From NCBI GenBank assembly GCA_008508345.1, contig QNGE01000895.1, forward strand, positions 1 through 64,000: a stretch of DNA of 64,000 nt. The letters run 5' to 3'. The DNA is from Paragonimus westermani. Lineage: Eukaryota > Platyhelminthes > Trematoda > Plagiorchiida > Troglotrematidae. Of the stretch, positions 37,716 to 50,800 are shown piece by piece. How positions within the stretch are numbered: position 1 is the stretch's first letter; every line of letters begins with the position of its first letter. The notes beneath the pieces are model-generated. The model was not told the DNA's origin. It saw nothing but the letters and a program-made list of their open reading frames with translations, and did no database searches. The position numbers and the translations under genes are program-made.

Positions 37716-38396
37716 TCACAATAATTGCTCGTTGAACTTTCGGACACCCGCCCGAACCGTATTCCTTCAGGCCGTCCGGTTCGACGCCAAATCTTCGCAA
37801 CATCTAAAATCAGTGTTACGACGTGAAAGACTTACCTGCACAACATCCTGGTACCTCCGTTCCTGGCCACTGGGATTTCGCTTACCTGACTTCACTTGTC
37901 CGTACAGTAACTGCTTCGGGATACAGTCATCGCCCATCCGACGGACGTGACCGAGCCAACAGAGCTGATTCAGCAACAACATTGCTTCCATCCCGTCCAT
38001 GTCCGCTCGCCACAGTACCTCAGTGTTCGGAATCATGTCCAACCACCAAATACACAAGATGCGCTTCAGACGCTGCACACGGAAGCTGCTCAAATAGCTC
38101 ACGTTTCGCTGACACAATGTCCACGTCTCACTGCCGTACAGCAGTATAGACAGCACCATTGAGCGGTAGGCACACAGTTTCATGGCCATCGTCAGGCACT
38201 GATTCTTCCAGACACGTCTTTTAAGACGTCCGAAAGCAGCACTAGCCTTCGCCACACGCGCTCTTAGCTCGCGGTCTACGGACAGATTTGTCGACAAGTT
38301 GCTACCCAAGTAGCAAAAATCCCCGCAGCCATTCACAGTGTCTCCAGTGATGCGAATTTGGGGTGGAGGTAAACAAGCAGCACCTCCACCACACAC
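37716..38396 (-). pseudogene. 5'-truncated LINE (non-LTR retrotransposon) ORF2 C-terminus
   Basis: An open frame of 209 codons encodes the region C-terminal to the reverse transcriptase of a LINE protein. Landmarks are CYLGSNLS (residues 28-35), KASAAFGRLKRRVW (50-63), LYGSETWTL (86-94), IPNTEVLWRA (122-131), LCWLGHVRRM (145-154) and RRYQDVV. The order and spacing match endonuclease/reverse-transcriptase LINE proteins that are common in flukes. A TGA at 37,767-37,769 stands where these proteins usually have Trp (SNRTAW); the same frame then runs another 16 codons to a double stop at 37,716. The reverse transcriptase itself is absent, which is the usual 5' truncation. Having only one disabling change suggests a young insertion. 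The clade (RTE, CR1 or other) cannot be settled from this part. Confidence 0.85.
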
Positions 38397-38688
38397 ATAA
38401 CGACAGAATAAGGATTGGTCAGGCCATGTATATTAGTGAATTATGGTACTATTTATGCGGAGATCAAATTCGATTATATCCAAGATAGAGTAGTATCTGT
38501 ATGCAGTGCTGTACAAATGCCTCTAGGATTTGATTTTGTTGGTGCAACTGCACGTGTTGTGTCCACAAAATACCTCGGGCCTGCGAGTTCGCTTGTTGTG
38601 CAAACTTCTAACAAGTCATGTCAAAAATTAATCCTCAAATCTGATTGCTCAACCACTCTCTCTTGTGAGCAATGATCAGGTTGCCCGG

Positions 38689-38930
38689 TTGGTCGTGCCT
38701 AATGTGAGGTCAATGGCGCAGCGGTCAACACGGTTGCCTCATGATTGGAATGGCCAGAGTTCAAATCTCGGCAGTGGCAATGATATGCACTACTGATGAG
38801 CTCTAATGAGAGAGAAACTCGAGACTGGTGCTACTTTTTGAAAGAGGCTGGCTGGAAAGTGTATCTGAATGCGAACGCCGCGATCAAATGAGTGATGGTC
38901 AGCTTGAGAATAAACTAAATCCCGACTACT
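38689..38930 (+). repeat. tRNA-derived SINE, copy 2 (complete)
   Basis: Same family as the copy at 29.3 kb, with the same head (TGGCGCAGCGG as A-box, GAGTTCAAATCTC as B-box), body and a fuller tail ending AAATCCCGACTACT. Its end defines the 3' boundary of the family, since the truncated copy near 52.1 kb ends in nearly the same bases. It lies about 300 bp beyond the LINE fragment, so this is a cluster of insertions. Confidence 0.8.
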
Positions 38931-41173
38931 CACCAGCAATCAAAAACTAAACCACAAACGCGTGCACTCATTTGCACGGCGTATATGCACTCACATACGT
39001 TGGGTGACGGCATGTTGTAATTCGTCTTGTTGAAAGTTTTCACACAGCACGTATACACTGTTCCGATTGTCTCCTCTTGTTAGTCGCGTTCGGGGCTTGC
39101 CATCTTGTTCCTGAATGTCGCCTTGTAAGTAGTATACTACTTACAACCAAACTGCCTGTTATACAACACACTGTGCACATCAGAGCTCTGCCTATTCCCA
39201 CTCGACTTCGTTTATTTCCTCATCATTCATTTATTCATCAGTGATCTTGTCTGTTTTATTTTTTTCTAGATCGTCATTTTAATGTTAATCAGCCGGCTGT
39301 GGTACGGACGACTACCGGCGCTACGTATTAGAGGCTTGTTATCTGAACGGGACATAAGAGAATTCCAGGTATTCGTACAGTTGAAGCTGTCAGTAGTAAT
39401 GGGAGTGGACCATTGGTCTCTTCCGAACATAGGAAATTCTTTCTGCTTGTGGAAATTTGGAAAATTTGTGAGCCAAATTTGTTGTGGTGGGTGGTTCATT
39501 CAAAATCGATATTGTCTTCTAAACCCAAACATCTACGTAGCTGGGTAGAACGTAGACTGAAACTTTCATTGATATATGCAAGTTATGAGCTGTTCAATAC
39601 AGTCACCATGGCATGGTTGACATGACCTACAATCTGGTATTTTGGATAGTTCAAGATTACACACTGCTTAGAAAACTACAAACGCGTCAAACATACTGGT
39701 CAGTCAGCTGAACGGACTTTGCTGAGCTCACATGAATTACCGCCGTGTTATCACTTGAAGTGGGTAAGTAAACGTAGTGAATGTACATGTTCGCTGTTAG
39801 CAGAGGAACATGTTGAGCTGACCGTTAGTGCAGTCTATCACGACAGTTCTGTGTTACGTTCAATGACTTGTTGAATAGGCCCACCATAATCTGATTTCTC
39901 TCTTTGGTTCCATGCTATTGTAAGTCGCTCTCTAGTTTGTCTTTTCACTTTACTAGTTATAGGGTTGGTATGTCGTTTTGGAATATCTTTCAGCGTTCGA
40001 CTCGTTTACTGGCATTTCTAACTGCCTTTGAATACTTTGACTCCATTTATGAATGGAAGTATCGCGTAAAACAAGATACAGTATAATTCACTGGTGACAA
40101 CTCATTCGCCCTAACAAGAAAGTGGACTGAATGTGATGGCACTAAAAACGCAACCTTAAATTGCAGTAACTCATGCGAAGGTAACATCATTACATTCTCT
40201 GGAGGACACGTGTATAAGAATACATGTTATGCTGACTGTTCACCTATTAGGTCACATAGTATGCAGTGTTTTTGAGCTGAACAAGCAACACGAATGAGTG
40301 CCAGTAAAGCTCTGGTTAAAGCAAACAGTCAACGCGAGTTACAAAAAAGCCTTTTGAAGTTCTGACTGTGACGCGAGCTCAAATGGTTGCATAGTTATTT
40401 GATACGGGTAATAATCACATTTGCACAAATTGATAACAGTTTTGATATTGTTTCTTGGCAATTCTGACAGTGTCCGACATTCAGAATACAAAGATACAAT
40501 ATCCTGAGGTAGAAATCGAAAATATTTGACTGCTTACTGAAAGCAATTAAGTATTACAAATTATGGTGAACGCGGGTGAGAAGTGAATTCATTATTTCAT
40601 TATCTCTGTGTAGCAACCGGTACTCTGAATGGCACTCACAAATGACGGTCGTGCACCACTTGAAGGAAGGGTAATTGAATTGATAAGCTCAGCTCAGTAG
40701 CACAGGGACTGGAGTTTAACTAAAGGTTTAGACAATCTTGTGCGTCGCCAATAGATTTCATCAATTGTGACAGTGGAGTCTAAGTTGCCCGTAACTAAGT
40801 CGGTCAGTCAAAGAGCTCATTTGAAAGGCTACATTTCGCAAGACTGCGAACTATGAAGTTTGTAATCACTAAAATTTTTGAGCACTTAGCCTTACTTTAA
40901 GTTTGGGTTCTTTTACAATTTGGCAACCGCTGGATGCATTATTACACTAGATAGACGGACTATCCATTAATCGAAAAGACTGACAAACGTTATGCTGAGG
41001 TCTGTTTCTGAAAATTAAGCGGTGTGACATCAAGATTTTCAGCAAAGGATGTATAGATAATGACACACCTAACTGTCTGCACATTGGTTTAGCTAGTGCG
41101 TGACGTACTTTATCACGTTTCCGAGCAAAACTTCTTGCTGTGACACGTTAGTAGTTTAGTGATGAGCATTCCG
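38931..41173. other. Spacer between SINE copies, no supported gene
   Basis: Apart from the palindrome near 39.1 kb I see no gene or repeat. Frames up to 88 codons (such as 39,282-39,548, plus) have no recognisable motif. Confidence 0.4.
39123..39146. repeat. Perfect 24-bp palindrome
   Basis: TTGTAAGTAGTA followed directly by its exact reverse complement, with no spacer. It lies about 190 bp beyond a SINE copy, in otherwise unremarkable sequence. It could be fused terminal inverted repeats, a binding site for a dimeric protein, or chance. Confidence 0.9.
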
Positions 41174-41407
41174 GAATTTGGTTAACTTCAAGTTGAGCAT
41201 CACATACTTGATCGCAACGTTCGCATTCAGGAACACTTTCCAGCCGGCCTCTTTCAAACGGGAGCACCAGTCTCGAGTTTCGCTCTCATTAGAGCTCGTA
41301 AGTAGTGCATATCCTTTCCATAACAGGGATTCGAACTCCGGCCATTCTAATCATGAGGTAACCGTGTTGACCACCGCGCCACTGATCTCACATCAGGCAC
41401 GACCGAA
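41174..41407 (-). repeat. tRNA-derived SINE, copy 3 (complete, minus strand)
   Basis: Read on the minus strand, this copy starts GGTCGTGCCTGATGTGAG and has the most tRNA-like B-box of the six (GAGTTCGAATCCC). The body blocks CTCTAATGAGAGCGAAACTCG and GAAAGAGGC follow, then a tail with CAACTTGAAGTTAACC. Its best-preserved promoter box suggests it is closest to the parent sequence at that site. It faces the plus-strand copy beginning about 130 bp away, making an inverted pair. Confidence 0.8.
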
Positions 41408-41539
41408 TTATCACATCTGGACGCTGAACCACTTTCGCAAGTGAACAATGATAAGTTTTTTTGATCGGCTCGAGAACAGACACAGTGGCAGGTCCAACGA
41501 GACCGGCCATTTCGACCTGCCTTGAAAGTCCTAATCGCA

Positions 41540-41722
41540 GGCTCAACGACTGGAGTAAAAAAGACCGGAGTTATAGTCCCGCCCCTGGCAAGGATATGTA
41601 CTAGTGACCAGCTCTAATGAGAGCGAAACTCGAGTCTAGTGCTTCTTTTCGAAAGAGGCTGGCTTAAAAGTCTATCAGAGTACGAATCAAATGTGAGTAA
41701 TATCCAACTTGAAATTCCTCAG
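41540..41722 (+). repeat. tRNA-derived SINE, copy 4 (head replaced or diverged)
   Basis: The copy is recognisable from GACCGGAGTTATAGTCCC (decayed B-box) onward: GGCAAGGATATG, CTCTAATGAGAGCGAAACTCGAG, CGAAAGAGGCTGGCT and a tail with CCAACTTGAAATTCC. The A-box half does not match the other copies. Instead it is preceded by a different sequence (about 41,501-41,545) that resembles one lying ahead of the copy at 62.9 kb. Confidence 0.7.
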
Positions 41723-44700
41723 TTCACCATAACATATTTGTACGGATTGTCCTTATGAACACACTTCTGGCTGGTCGAATTCAAACGCTTATGCACTCGC
41801 CTTCTTTAAATGTTTTTGACAGTCGTTGTTGGTCTACCTGAACCAACAACACATCTAAGTTTTACTTGTGTTGTGGATTCGGTGAGTAGGGTTGGAGATC
41901 GTAGTTTTGAGGGGCGATGACAACACATTTTATGTATCGGTTTCGAGCTTTGACATACTTCGAGTCAGTAAAGAACCTTGACAGACGAATGTAAATGTGT
42001 TTTACAATACAATATACAGGCGAGTAACACGATACCTAAACAGCAAAGATAGAAGTAACGAAGACGATTGGTGAGGTCAAGCACTTTCACGGCATCTCCA
42101 GTGATGTGTCTCACAGACTGTTTCGAACCTTCTTCAGAAGACCATATGAGACCAAAATTCGACCCGAAATTCTACGTTATCATTCCAAGAGAACTGCAGC
42201 ACACAGGCAGTTGGGACCGCTGCTGGCTATACGAATGTACGCTTGGCCCCATCGGTAGCGATCCAGAGATGTCTTGATCGATGGCGACGAAAATTCCAAA
42301 CGTGCCGTTGTCTCGGTAACTGCTTGTTGAATTGTCACTACTAACAAAAACCATTACCCTGCAAGCTTGTCCCTAACTGTATAGCACACGTATTCAACAG
42401 CGTAACCGGAACCCATTGTTAGTGCAAACTAACTTGGCAAAATTTTACAGATTTTCCTTTTCAAAGCAACTGGTGTCTAGTGAAAACATGACTTCTTACC
42501 TTGACTATCTTTACAAGCAACATTTACTGTTTTCTTTGGACCGCTTTACGTTTGCCGCCAACTGATGGGAAATTAAAGTAATATTACGGTTTTAATATAT
42601 TGAATATTAGCATTATCTTTTGATGGAAAACAAAAACCCATATTAAATCCTCCCATTGGTCCAGGAACATATTCTATTCGCCAGTAAATATACATCATCC
42701 GCTTCAGCCACTTTTAAAGTTTTACCAAAGAAATAGGGGAACAAACAAATTCCTATACAAGACCGTATGACACTGATATGGCTTGCATGCTTTAATACTT
42801 AGTTCATATTAATCTAAGACAGGTGGGCTACCCATTAATTTGCTCGCTCAATCCAGATTCAATGAATCAAATAGAACAGCGCTGCTGATAATAAGTGCTT
42901 GAGGAAAATCAACAGAAATTCTCTTCATCTCTTAATTTGAGCTATGTGTAATTCTCATGTTCATGACGGCATAAGCAACACGTATTGTTCAATCAAACCT
43001 AGCAAGAACCAAATCAACGGACCTGCGAAATAAGCTGAAAATATTTCCGGGAGTTGAATTTAATGTTCGAACTTCGCTACTTGCCTTTTTCTACCGAAGT
43101 GTTGGGTGGAAGTCCACTGAATACAAATCCCGAGGGTCGCCAACAACCAAGAAACTACATTAGTTTTAGTCTACACAATGTCCACAGTACCCGCTCAACA
43201 ACTGTACGTCTGAGCGACTGTTCGGGTCATACACACGAGTGAGTTACTTCCGCACAATGAATGTGTTATTGCTGCTTGGTAAAAGGGTCACTTATTCTCT
43301 TCTCGACTGTCTACTTTTATGGGACGCAGCCTTGACTGCAGTGACTCTTGAACAGAACAACAGCTCTGGATAATATACCGAGGAATGATGTAATAAATAT
43401 CGTCTGCCGAGTTGCCTTATTTTTGAGTAGCTTAAAATATGGGTGGGAATTTTGTTCATTTATTTCAGCCTATTTTTGCTTTCCATCAGATTTTGATGTT
43501 GCATACATCAGTAGCAAAATATTCACCTAATCGTGGACGTTTTTCTCTGATGGAATATTTACTGTTGCTGACTGTTTTCAGATTGTTTCCAACTCGGCTG
43601 TCTGTGCGCGGGCTATTAGCCGGACAGCTTTAAGATGAAGCGGATTATCTCAGCTAGAGCGTCATCCTCGTTCGATTACCATATAACCCAGCACACTTAG
43701 GGCACCATTTCTGAACTAGTGGGTTTAAGTGTTTGTTCGTATGTACTGAATACTTAAAACGTTTGTGCATCTGCGTTGTCCTCGTTTTGACAACTTGGTC
43801 AAGAATCCATTAACGGTAACAGACCCAACACGGGCAAACACGTTTGCTAATGCATTGCTTGGGGACAAAGTATTTTAATTTCTGAGACAACAGTTAACAT
43901 AGTCTGTTATAGGTGGGTCAGTATTTATAAGTGTTGTTTAAATCGGTTCGTGGTAGATCCCAGTTAAGTATCGGATATATTGGAAGCTTGTTAGCATATA
44001 ACGTTATCTATTGAATCCCTCCAGTGAATCGATCAGGATATCTTTTATTTCAGCCGCCAACGGTCAATGAAAAAACTTCACCAATTAACGCAAAAAGTAT
44101 TAAAGATTGCTGGCAAACAAGGGAATTTAATCATCCAGTTAAATGGAATATAAAATTTTGTACATTTGTTGGATAAAAATGACACTACGTAGGTAAATCG
44201 TAAAACTCAAAAGGTGGTTTGATAAACGGTGTTTTTACCTCTGGGCCAACCACATAACAGTCTATTTTTCTTGGGTGATAAAGTTACGACGTCAACCAAA
44301 TTTGAATGCAGACTTGGAAGCAAATGCACGTCCGCTTTGGTTATTTTCGAGGTTGTCTCAGACGTGTATATCTGCGTTATAATTAGAGCGAAACACTGAT
44401 AAACCATTCATGGAGCACATGTACTATTGGTTATTCAGTAGGTAGTGACTTGCTTCGTTAAGTACATGTTCGTTGGGTGACGGCAGCATATTAGTTATGG
44501 ACCAGCATGGACGCAAAACATCAGAAAACTGTTTTTGAGTCAATAAATTTAGATAGAATTGTTAGCAAAGAGTAATTTGGTCCACTATTGATGCCTCACT
44601 TCTGAATCGAAAGCGTCGCCAGAGTAGGTGAATAATGTCGAGTGTAGTAAGCAGTCAAATTTGAATGACAGTTGTTTGATTGTAGCGAGAATGTTTTGTT

Positions 44701-47628
44701 CGTGAATAATACGCCTAGAGTAGTAAGATAATTTTGGGCGACCACGTGAAAATGGTCGGCTCAAAGTGACCCAGAGCAGAGAACTTGGTACCTTTTGGAT
44801 ACAGACAAATGAAAACACTGCCTCTGAACGTTCCATTTTGCCTAGTAACATACTGTCATCATCAGGCACACCGCGTGGACACCCACCCACTTTATCCTGG
44901 CACCCCTTTATGTACCTACTATGACCGATCTGCCAGGCACTTGATGGACACAACCGTCGAAGAGTCTGGCTTGGTGCAGGACGAATTAATTCACAGACGC
45001 TTTTTAAGTTGATTATGCCAGTTTGATTCGACATTGAATGCGGGTCTAGCAATCTACCTTTTAATCTCCCGTTTCATACTTTCCGATTGGGGTTTGAATT
45101 GGTGGTATGATTTTAACCCTGTGTATAAAAACAATTTGAATGGCTACCTTAAGACTTGCCAAATCTGTAACCAGGGGACAGAATAACAGTGGAGATAAAA
45201 ACAGCTAGATTATTTTGGCACCTAGGTAAGGATTGACTCGCTTATTTTGCCGTATTCAGAATAAAAACTCTGCTTTGGTTAGCAGACAAGTAATGAGTGG
45301 TGTTAGGAAGTCAATTTGTTAGGCTACAGCGCTTCGAATCTACAAGGCGAGCTGAAGTTAGAAAAAAACCTTCCATTACCTCATTTCCATCCATGTGAAG
45401 TGGTGTTCACCATATTCTGAGAAGGACATGATGTTGTGCACCCAGACAGGCATGTGGAAGGGAAAAGGCGAAAGAGATCACACATTTGGACAGCAAGTAA
45501 TCGGCTGGAAAATGAATGAAATGCACGGTTGTACGAATCATAAGTTACTTCATTCTGCAAAACAAGTTAATTAATCTCGACAGTAGACAGTTTTGACTAA
45601 TTTATGCTTTCTGCTGATTGTGAAACGCACTGGTTCATAGTTCTAGCTTTAGAGTTGTCAGATTTTACTGACAAAACTAGTTTACTTGACCATCAAAAAA
45701 TGATCTGGCTAGATTGAATTGACTTAGCTGTACGAATAGGTAAAGATTTGTCACTCAATAACAGACAGAAAGTGAAAGATTTGCTTACCCGGACTAAACA
45801 GTTTTATTGCCGAAGTGTTAAACAAAACTCTGACTGCAATCACACACTTGCAGAACCCGGCACAAACTGGGGTTGTTTGTCTTCACGTTCTGTCAGCTAA
45901 AGAATGTTGATAACTCACCGACAGTGGGATAATGCTCACACTCAGGTTTTCCAACCATCAGTGTGTATGTGTTACGAACAGCGTGTTGGTAAAATCCGTA
46001 GTTAGTTGAATAACTTGTTAGAAGACAAAATTAGATCTACGAGCTTGTGATTACTGCTGGATGACGGTGTAAAGAATATTCATGTTTTGGAGGTTTTGGT
46101 ATAGGGGTATATAGCAATAATATTATGCTGTAATTTCTGGCCTGAAAAACAACAGATGACTAGTATGTGCGCGTGAGCGTTGTGGATGCTAATGCCATAT
46201 AAGCTAGTTAATACGCAACATATTTTGCAATATTAGTTATTCCATTTTTCAGCGGTAAACGCAGAAATAATTATTTTGTGGAACAACCTGAATAAAACAT
46301 ACAATTAATTAAACGGTCATCCAGGTTTCGTAGAATAACTTTGAACATGTTACGATATGGGACCTATCAGCACATGCAGAGTACATTTTCTCAACAAGAT
46401 TTTCTACCCAAAATAAATGATACTAGTCTTATTCTGACCGGTTATCAAAAATTCCTTCTAATTCTTCTTTGTTGAAGAAAAAGTCATTTGTAATCGACCA
46501 CTGAATCACAGCGGTGACACTTGATAAAGTGTCAAACACTTGTGATTAGTTTTTGTTGCTGGTAGTCTTTCGTCGGCAACTTCATGTGTTCACTGCAACG
46601 ATACTCAGTGAGTTTTAACACATATACGCAAGCCATCTCACTGGTGCTCAGCGAAGGCTTACACAAGTGGGCTGCCGCAGATGGGTAATTATATAGGCAA
46701 CTGACTGCTAAATATCTACTTCATTCTGTGTGTGTTGTTTGTGGAACGGTCGACTCTGTAATGCAACTCAGCGGAAGACCGTTTGATGTATCTTAAAATG
46801 TTCATTGTTTCAGGTGAATAAAACAGTGTTCAAACGCTGGCAGGTTAAAGAATCATTTGTCTAGCATGGGCGATGAACCAATGTTATATGCATATCACTT
46901 AGATCAAACGGTTCGGAAGATGCACTCTGCGTTTTCAACCAAGGGGATGCAACAGGGTTAGCCAGTTCATTTAATTCCTACCGAGAGTCAGCTTCTGTTC
47001 CGATGGGGACCAGATAGCTGTTGATGGCTTCTGTATTTGCATTCACAGATCATCTACCCAGCTAAGCAACGTTTCACTTTGTCACTGCGATGCTAGTGAA
47101 ACTGAGTGACTGGTAATGAACTCAAGTAGTTTTCTGTTCGACCACTTAGTTATTAATGTACATATGCGCACCGTCATTTGGTTTCCCACCTCTCACTTTC
47201 AACGCTTCCAGTAAGCAAATCAGTCGCATGCACACGGGCGGCACTTGCGATTTTTACTTGGCCGGAGTAGATTACGGGCATGCAGTGTGTTACACGGCTA
47301 ATTAGGTTGCTCCTGCCGACAAAGTTTGTTAAATTGTCGATGTTTTTCAGCCTGGCTCATTACAGTTTGAACAAAATTTGTACCCATATACGAAGTAATT
47401 TAGTACTGAGGTCGGCAGAAATTCGAAGGAACTTTCAAGTGGGGAAAACGAAAATTTCCGGGTGTATTCAAAAACGAACTGGTACTCAAGCCTCGAATTT
47501 AAAGAGTGATTGGAACGACCGTATAGTTCATTCACTGCACCGCACCCTCTGAGGTTGGACGTGGCCAGAATATGATATTCCGTCTAAGCTATTCAGTGAG
47601 GCTGGCAAAGTAACAGGAGTACATCATG
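41723..47628. other. Spacer, no supported gene; one unassigned 155-codon frame
   Basis: The longest frame is on the minus strand at 44,585-45,052, with several Cys and a basic SRGRPKLSYYSRR stretch. No family is recognised and no ATG opens it. A plus-strand frame at 43,054-43,242 ends near a donor-like CGA|GTGAGT. Nothing else stands out. Confidence 0.4.
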
Positions 47629-47864
47629 TGTAACATGCAGGCCAGCCGACTCTACTCTGGATGCCCGTGAATTCGCGGACCAACCTTCGGGCAACGTGGA
47701 CGCACCAGGGGACAGCGCTCTTCCGAAGTAGGGGTTCGAACAACAGTTCTGGAAAGAGAAACAATACGAACAAACATGAGCCGAAGGCCCAGTAAGCCAT
47801 GCACACGACTTACACAAACGACAGTTAAAACGGCACCGACAACACAGCAGCACGCCCCGTTACA
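47629..47864. repeat. GC-rich LTR-like segment (possible solo LTR)
   Basis: A 236-bp block, richer in G+C and CpG than its surroundings, that begins TGTAAC and ends GTTACA. A perfect 6-bp inverted terminal repeat with TG..CA ends is typical of retrotransposon long terminal repeats. On the minus strand it begins TGTAACGGGGCGTGCTGC. I found neither a matching flanking duplication nor a second copy, primer-binding site or purine tract, so the call is tentative. A GC-rich promoter is the main alternative. Confidence 0.3.
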
Positions 47865-50800
47865 CAACTCAAATTCAATCCGTGCGCGCTCGCTGGTTTC
47901 GGTTGCGCGTTACACATGCAATTCACATCTGTAAAGAATTATCTTTCCCAGTAAACGTTGACGCTATGGTTCAAATTCGTGCATGGCTGGTGATATCACG
48001 ATTTATGTGTGGGCGATACTCAGGTAGTAGAGACCGAGTTGACAGTGAAGTCTTCTGCGTTTCTCTTGAGTGATACACACCACACTGTCGCTGTTGAATA
48101 AAGCAAGCCATACCGTGCTGACGGTCAATGAAGTTCATTGGTTTGGGCGACGAATTCGTTCAGCCAGTCAACATTTCAACTGATAACCAAGGTTGGCAAA
48201 TAACTTCTTGTGTCCTATTATCTGACGAACAGAATATTTGTTGCTCTTCTCTGTCTGTCATATATCAAGATTCACATTTGCAAACAGTTTGACAGAAGAG
48301 GCCTCAGGCCCTGCTATGGTTTTCAATACAATAGGTCACTAATATTAGGCTGGTGATGTGTGACCGTAAGTGTACCTGTGAACGTTGGGTAATAACCGTC
48401 TTATAAGCAATACTCAGCGTGGTGACCTCAAGTTTTGTAAAGCCAATTGTTACCTATCGGACAGTTTACAGAAGCTTAACTAACCCGGTAAATATGTCTC
48501 GCTTTGTCTAATATCATGCAGCGTGAGATCGAAGGCATTCACCGTAACGTCTGAATAGTTTGTTGGTTCTGCTGAGGAATGTTTCGTAGACCGGGTTGGA
48601 AAAAAGTAACTATCTTTACCTTTTTCAGTCTATAAAACAGAGCACATCGAACAGTGAACGTTGGAATGTTTTTATCGATTTTTCTAGGCGTTCTTCCTTG
48701 GTCAACATTTTGCGGTTATTCACTATGTTAAATTGAGGCTGGTTCAGTGGAAACATGTCTACTGCGAAACCAAAGAAGCTCACCTTACAAATGCTTAGTT
48801 GATATGAAGAAACATTTAAAAAAGTTGGTTGCAAACTGACATTTTGTTTTGTTTAGTATATGTATGTATGTATGTATGTGTATTGTGAATCCGCGTCGAA
48901 GCAATCAAGCATATCTGCCAAAAAGAAATCTTGGTTTCATTGAGTGATGATGATGTGATTATTGCTACTAGCTACCATTCAGTTTAGAGTGTTTTAATTA
49001 AACTAGTATAACTGACTGAATTTTGCATAGTGGGTTTTTGGAAGCGCACTGCTTGATCAATCAACTTTTAGAACTAGATTTTGCGGTCACTCGATTATCA
49101 GTCTGTTAAGAGGTACTGCATATATTCTATTTATATTTGTTCAGCCTCTACAAGACTTTGTAACATGGAATTAAACGAATTGACCAGGTTTATGCTATCT
49201 GTGTCATAAGGTTCTGGTAGGGAACAAACTCTGGGAGCAGAATTTATGAAATGTAGTTGGCACGAGGATCGTCTATACTGAACACCTGTACAGGTGGTAT
49301 ATTTTTCAACGACATCTGCAACGCAAATGCTGACTTTCACGTAAGGGTAACCCCGGGGAGCCATAGCTGCTAGTAACAATTTTATATATACGGAACACTG
49401 TTCTTCGCTGAGGTGCGCCTTATTTTTCTCTACTTATTTTCTACTGGCTGCTTCTTCAGCTAAACACTTGACTACGTCTGACTACTCACAAGTAATGTAG
49501 TGTGGTCGTTGGTTTCCACCACACAGCTCTATTGCAAAGATTGTTCCGGCAACAGCAGATTTCGCTAAGACTACCTCTCTTTTGCTTATGATACAATTAT
49601 AAGCAGTAGTGATAGTTAAATGCTCGGAGGGTTTCTTCCTCTGAACAGGATATCACGCCAGTTGTAAAGATAGCTCGTGTCAACCTGATCTTACTGATTC
49701 TTATTACTAATTTGACAAATTGGGTCGGACGTTCCACAAAAGCAAGCGATTGTTTTTAACTCCGAGTTTTGTTGTGGTGAGAATTTTCTGGTCTCTGCGC
49801 TCACTCATGAAAACCGGATGGGAACACATCGCCTCTACCAGATAACTTTGCAGATGACTGTCGCTTGGGGTACTCTTATGAAATTTTCATATCCACGTTA
49901 GACAAACTCCACGTTTCAGATAATCCACTCGCAGTTGTCTATGAGTTCTTATGCAAGCCGGTTTTATAACCATTTGACAGGTATGCCATTCGACTGTGCA
50001 GCAGCTTGACTGACGACTTTGTCGTTTTTTTTGTAGCAGTAAAACTAACGGTAACACCCCTTTACAGCCCTCTCCTTCTATCACCAAACATTCTTTGAAT
50101 GTACCATCATTTCTTTCCCTTAATTTGTATTTTCTCGAGATGCTATGGCGTACACAGGCATTTTGATCATTCAGCGCTACAAACAATTTCGAAACTCGCC
50201 ACTTCCATAGCAGACGCCTTGATCAGTCATAAGAACGTTTAATATTTCATGTTCTGTAACGGTGTTTCATATCACTGTCCAACAATCATTCCTTGTACGC
50301 TAGAGGGTATACCTAGTGCTTGGATGTATCCGGTGAAAAGTTTCGACATAACGACGATGAGTTGATTCCCACAAATGGTTAGCCAAAATTGGTCGATGAA
50401 TCGGCCGATTACCATCAATCGAACGTTGTCACCAGCAACATTCTAGTACAAAACTAGTCATACCATTTCTCATTGATAGCCCGTTAACTTCCTGGTTTAT
50501 TGTTCCACAAATTCGGCAACATCCTGGATGTTAAAATTAGAGGCACTTTTGTTGATATCATACAGCTCTACCGGTAATACCACCAAGTTTAGTTCGCCGC
50601 ATAATGGGCTTATTAAAATTCCGACACCATTCACACACAACTGTGACGATTAGACTTAGAATAATTTCATTCCAGTGTATCTCTCAATTTTCCCGCGTTG
50701 TCGTTTAATCAGCAGGTGGCCAGTCAGCATCCGGATTTCCGCGTGTGTACTTTCTGTTGTTTGTACTCTTTTAAGATCGTGCTACAGTAACACACTGCTA

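Noticed and set aside
43054..43242. Plus-strand 62-codon frame ending near a donor-like CGA|GTGAGT
   Set aside because: No family match, weak acceptor, and no partner exon in reach; not enough to call an exon.
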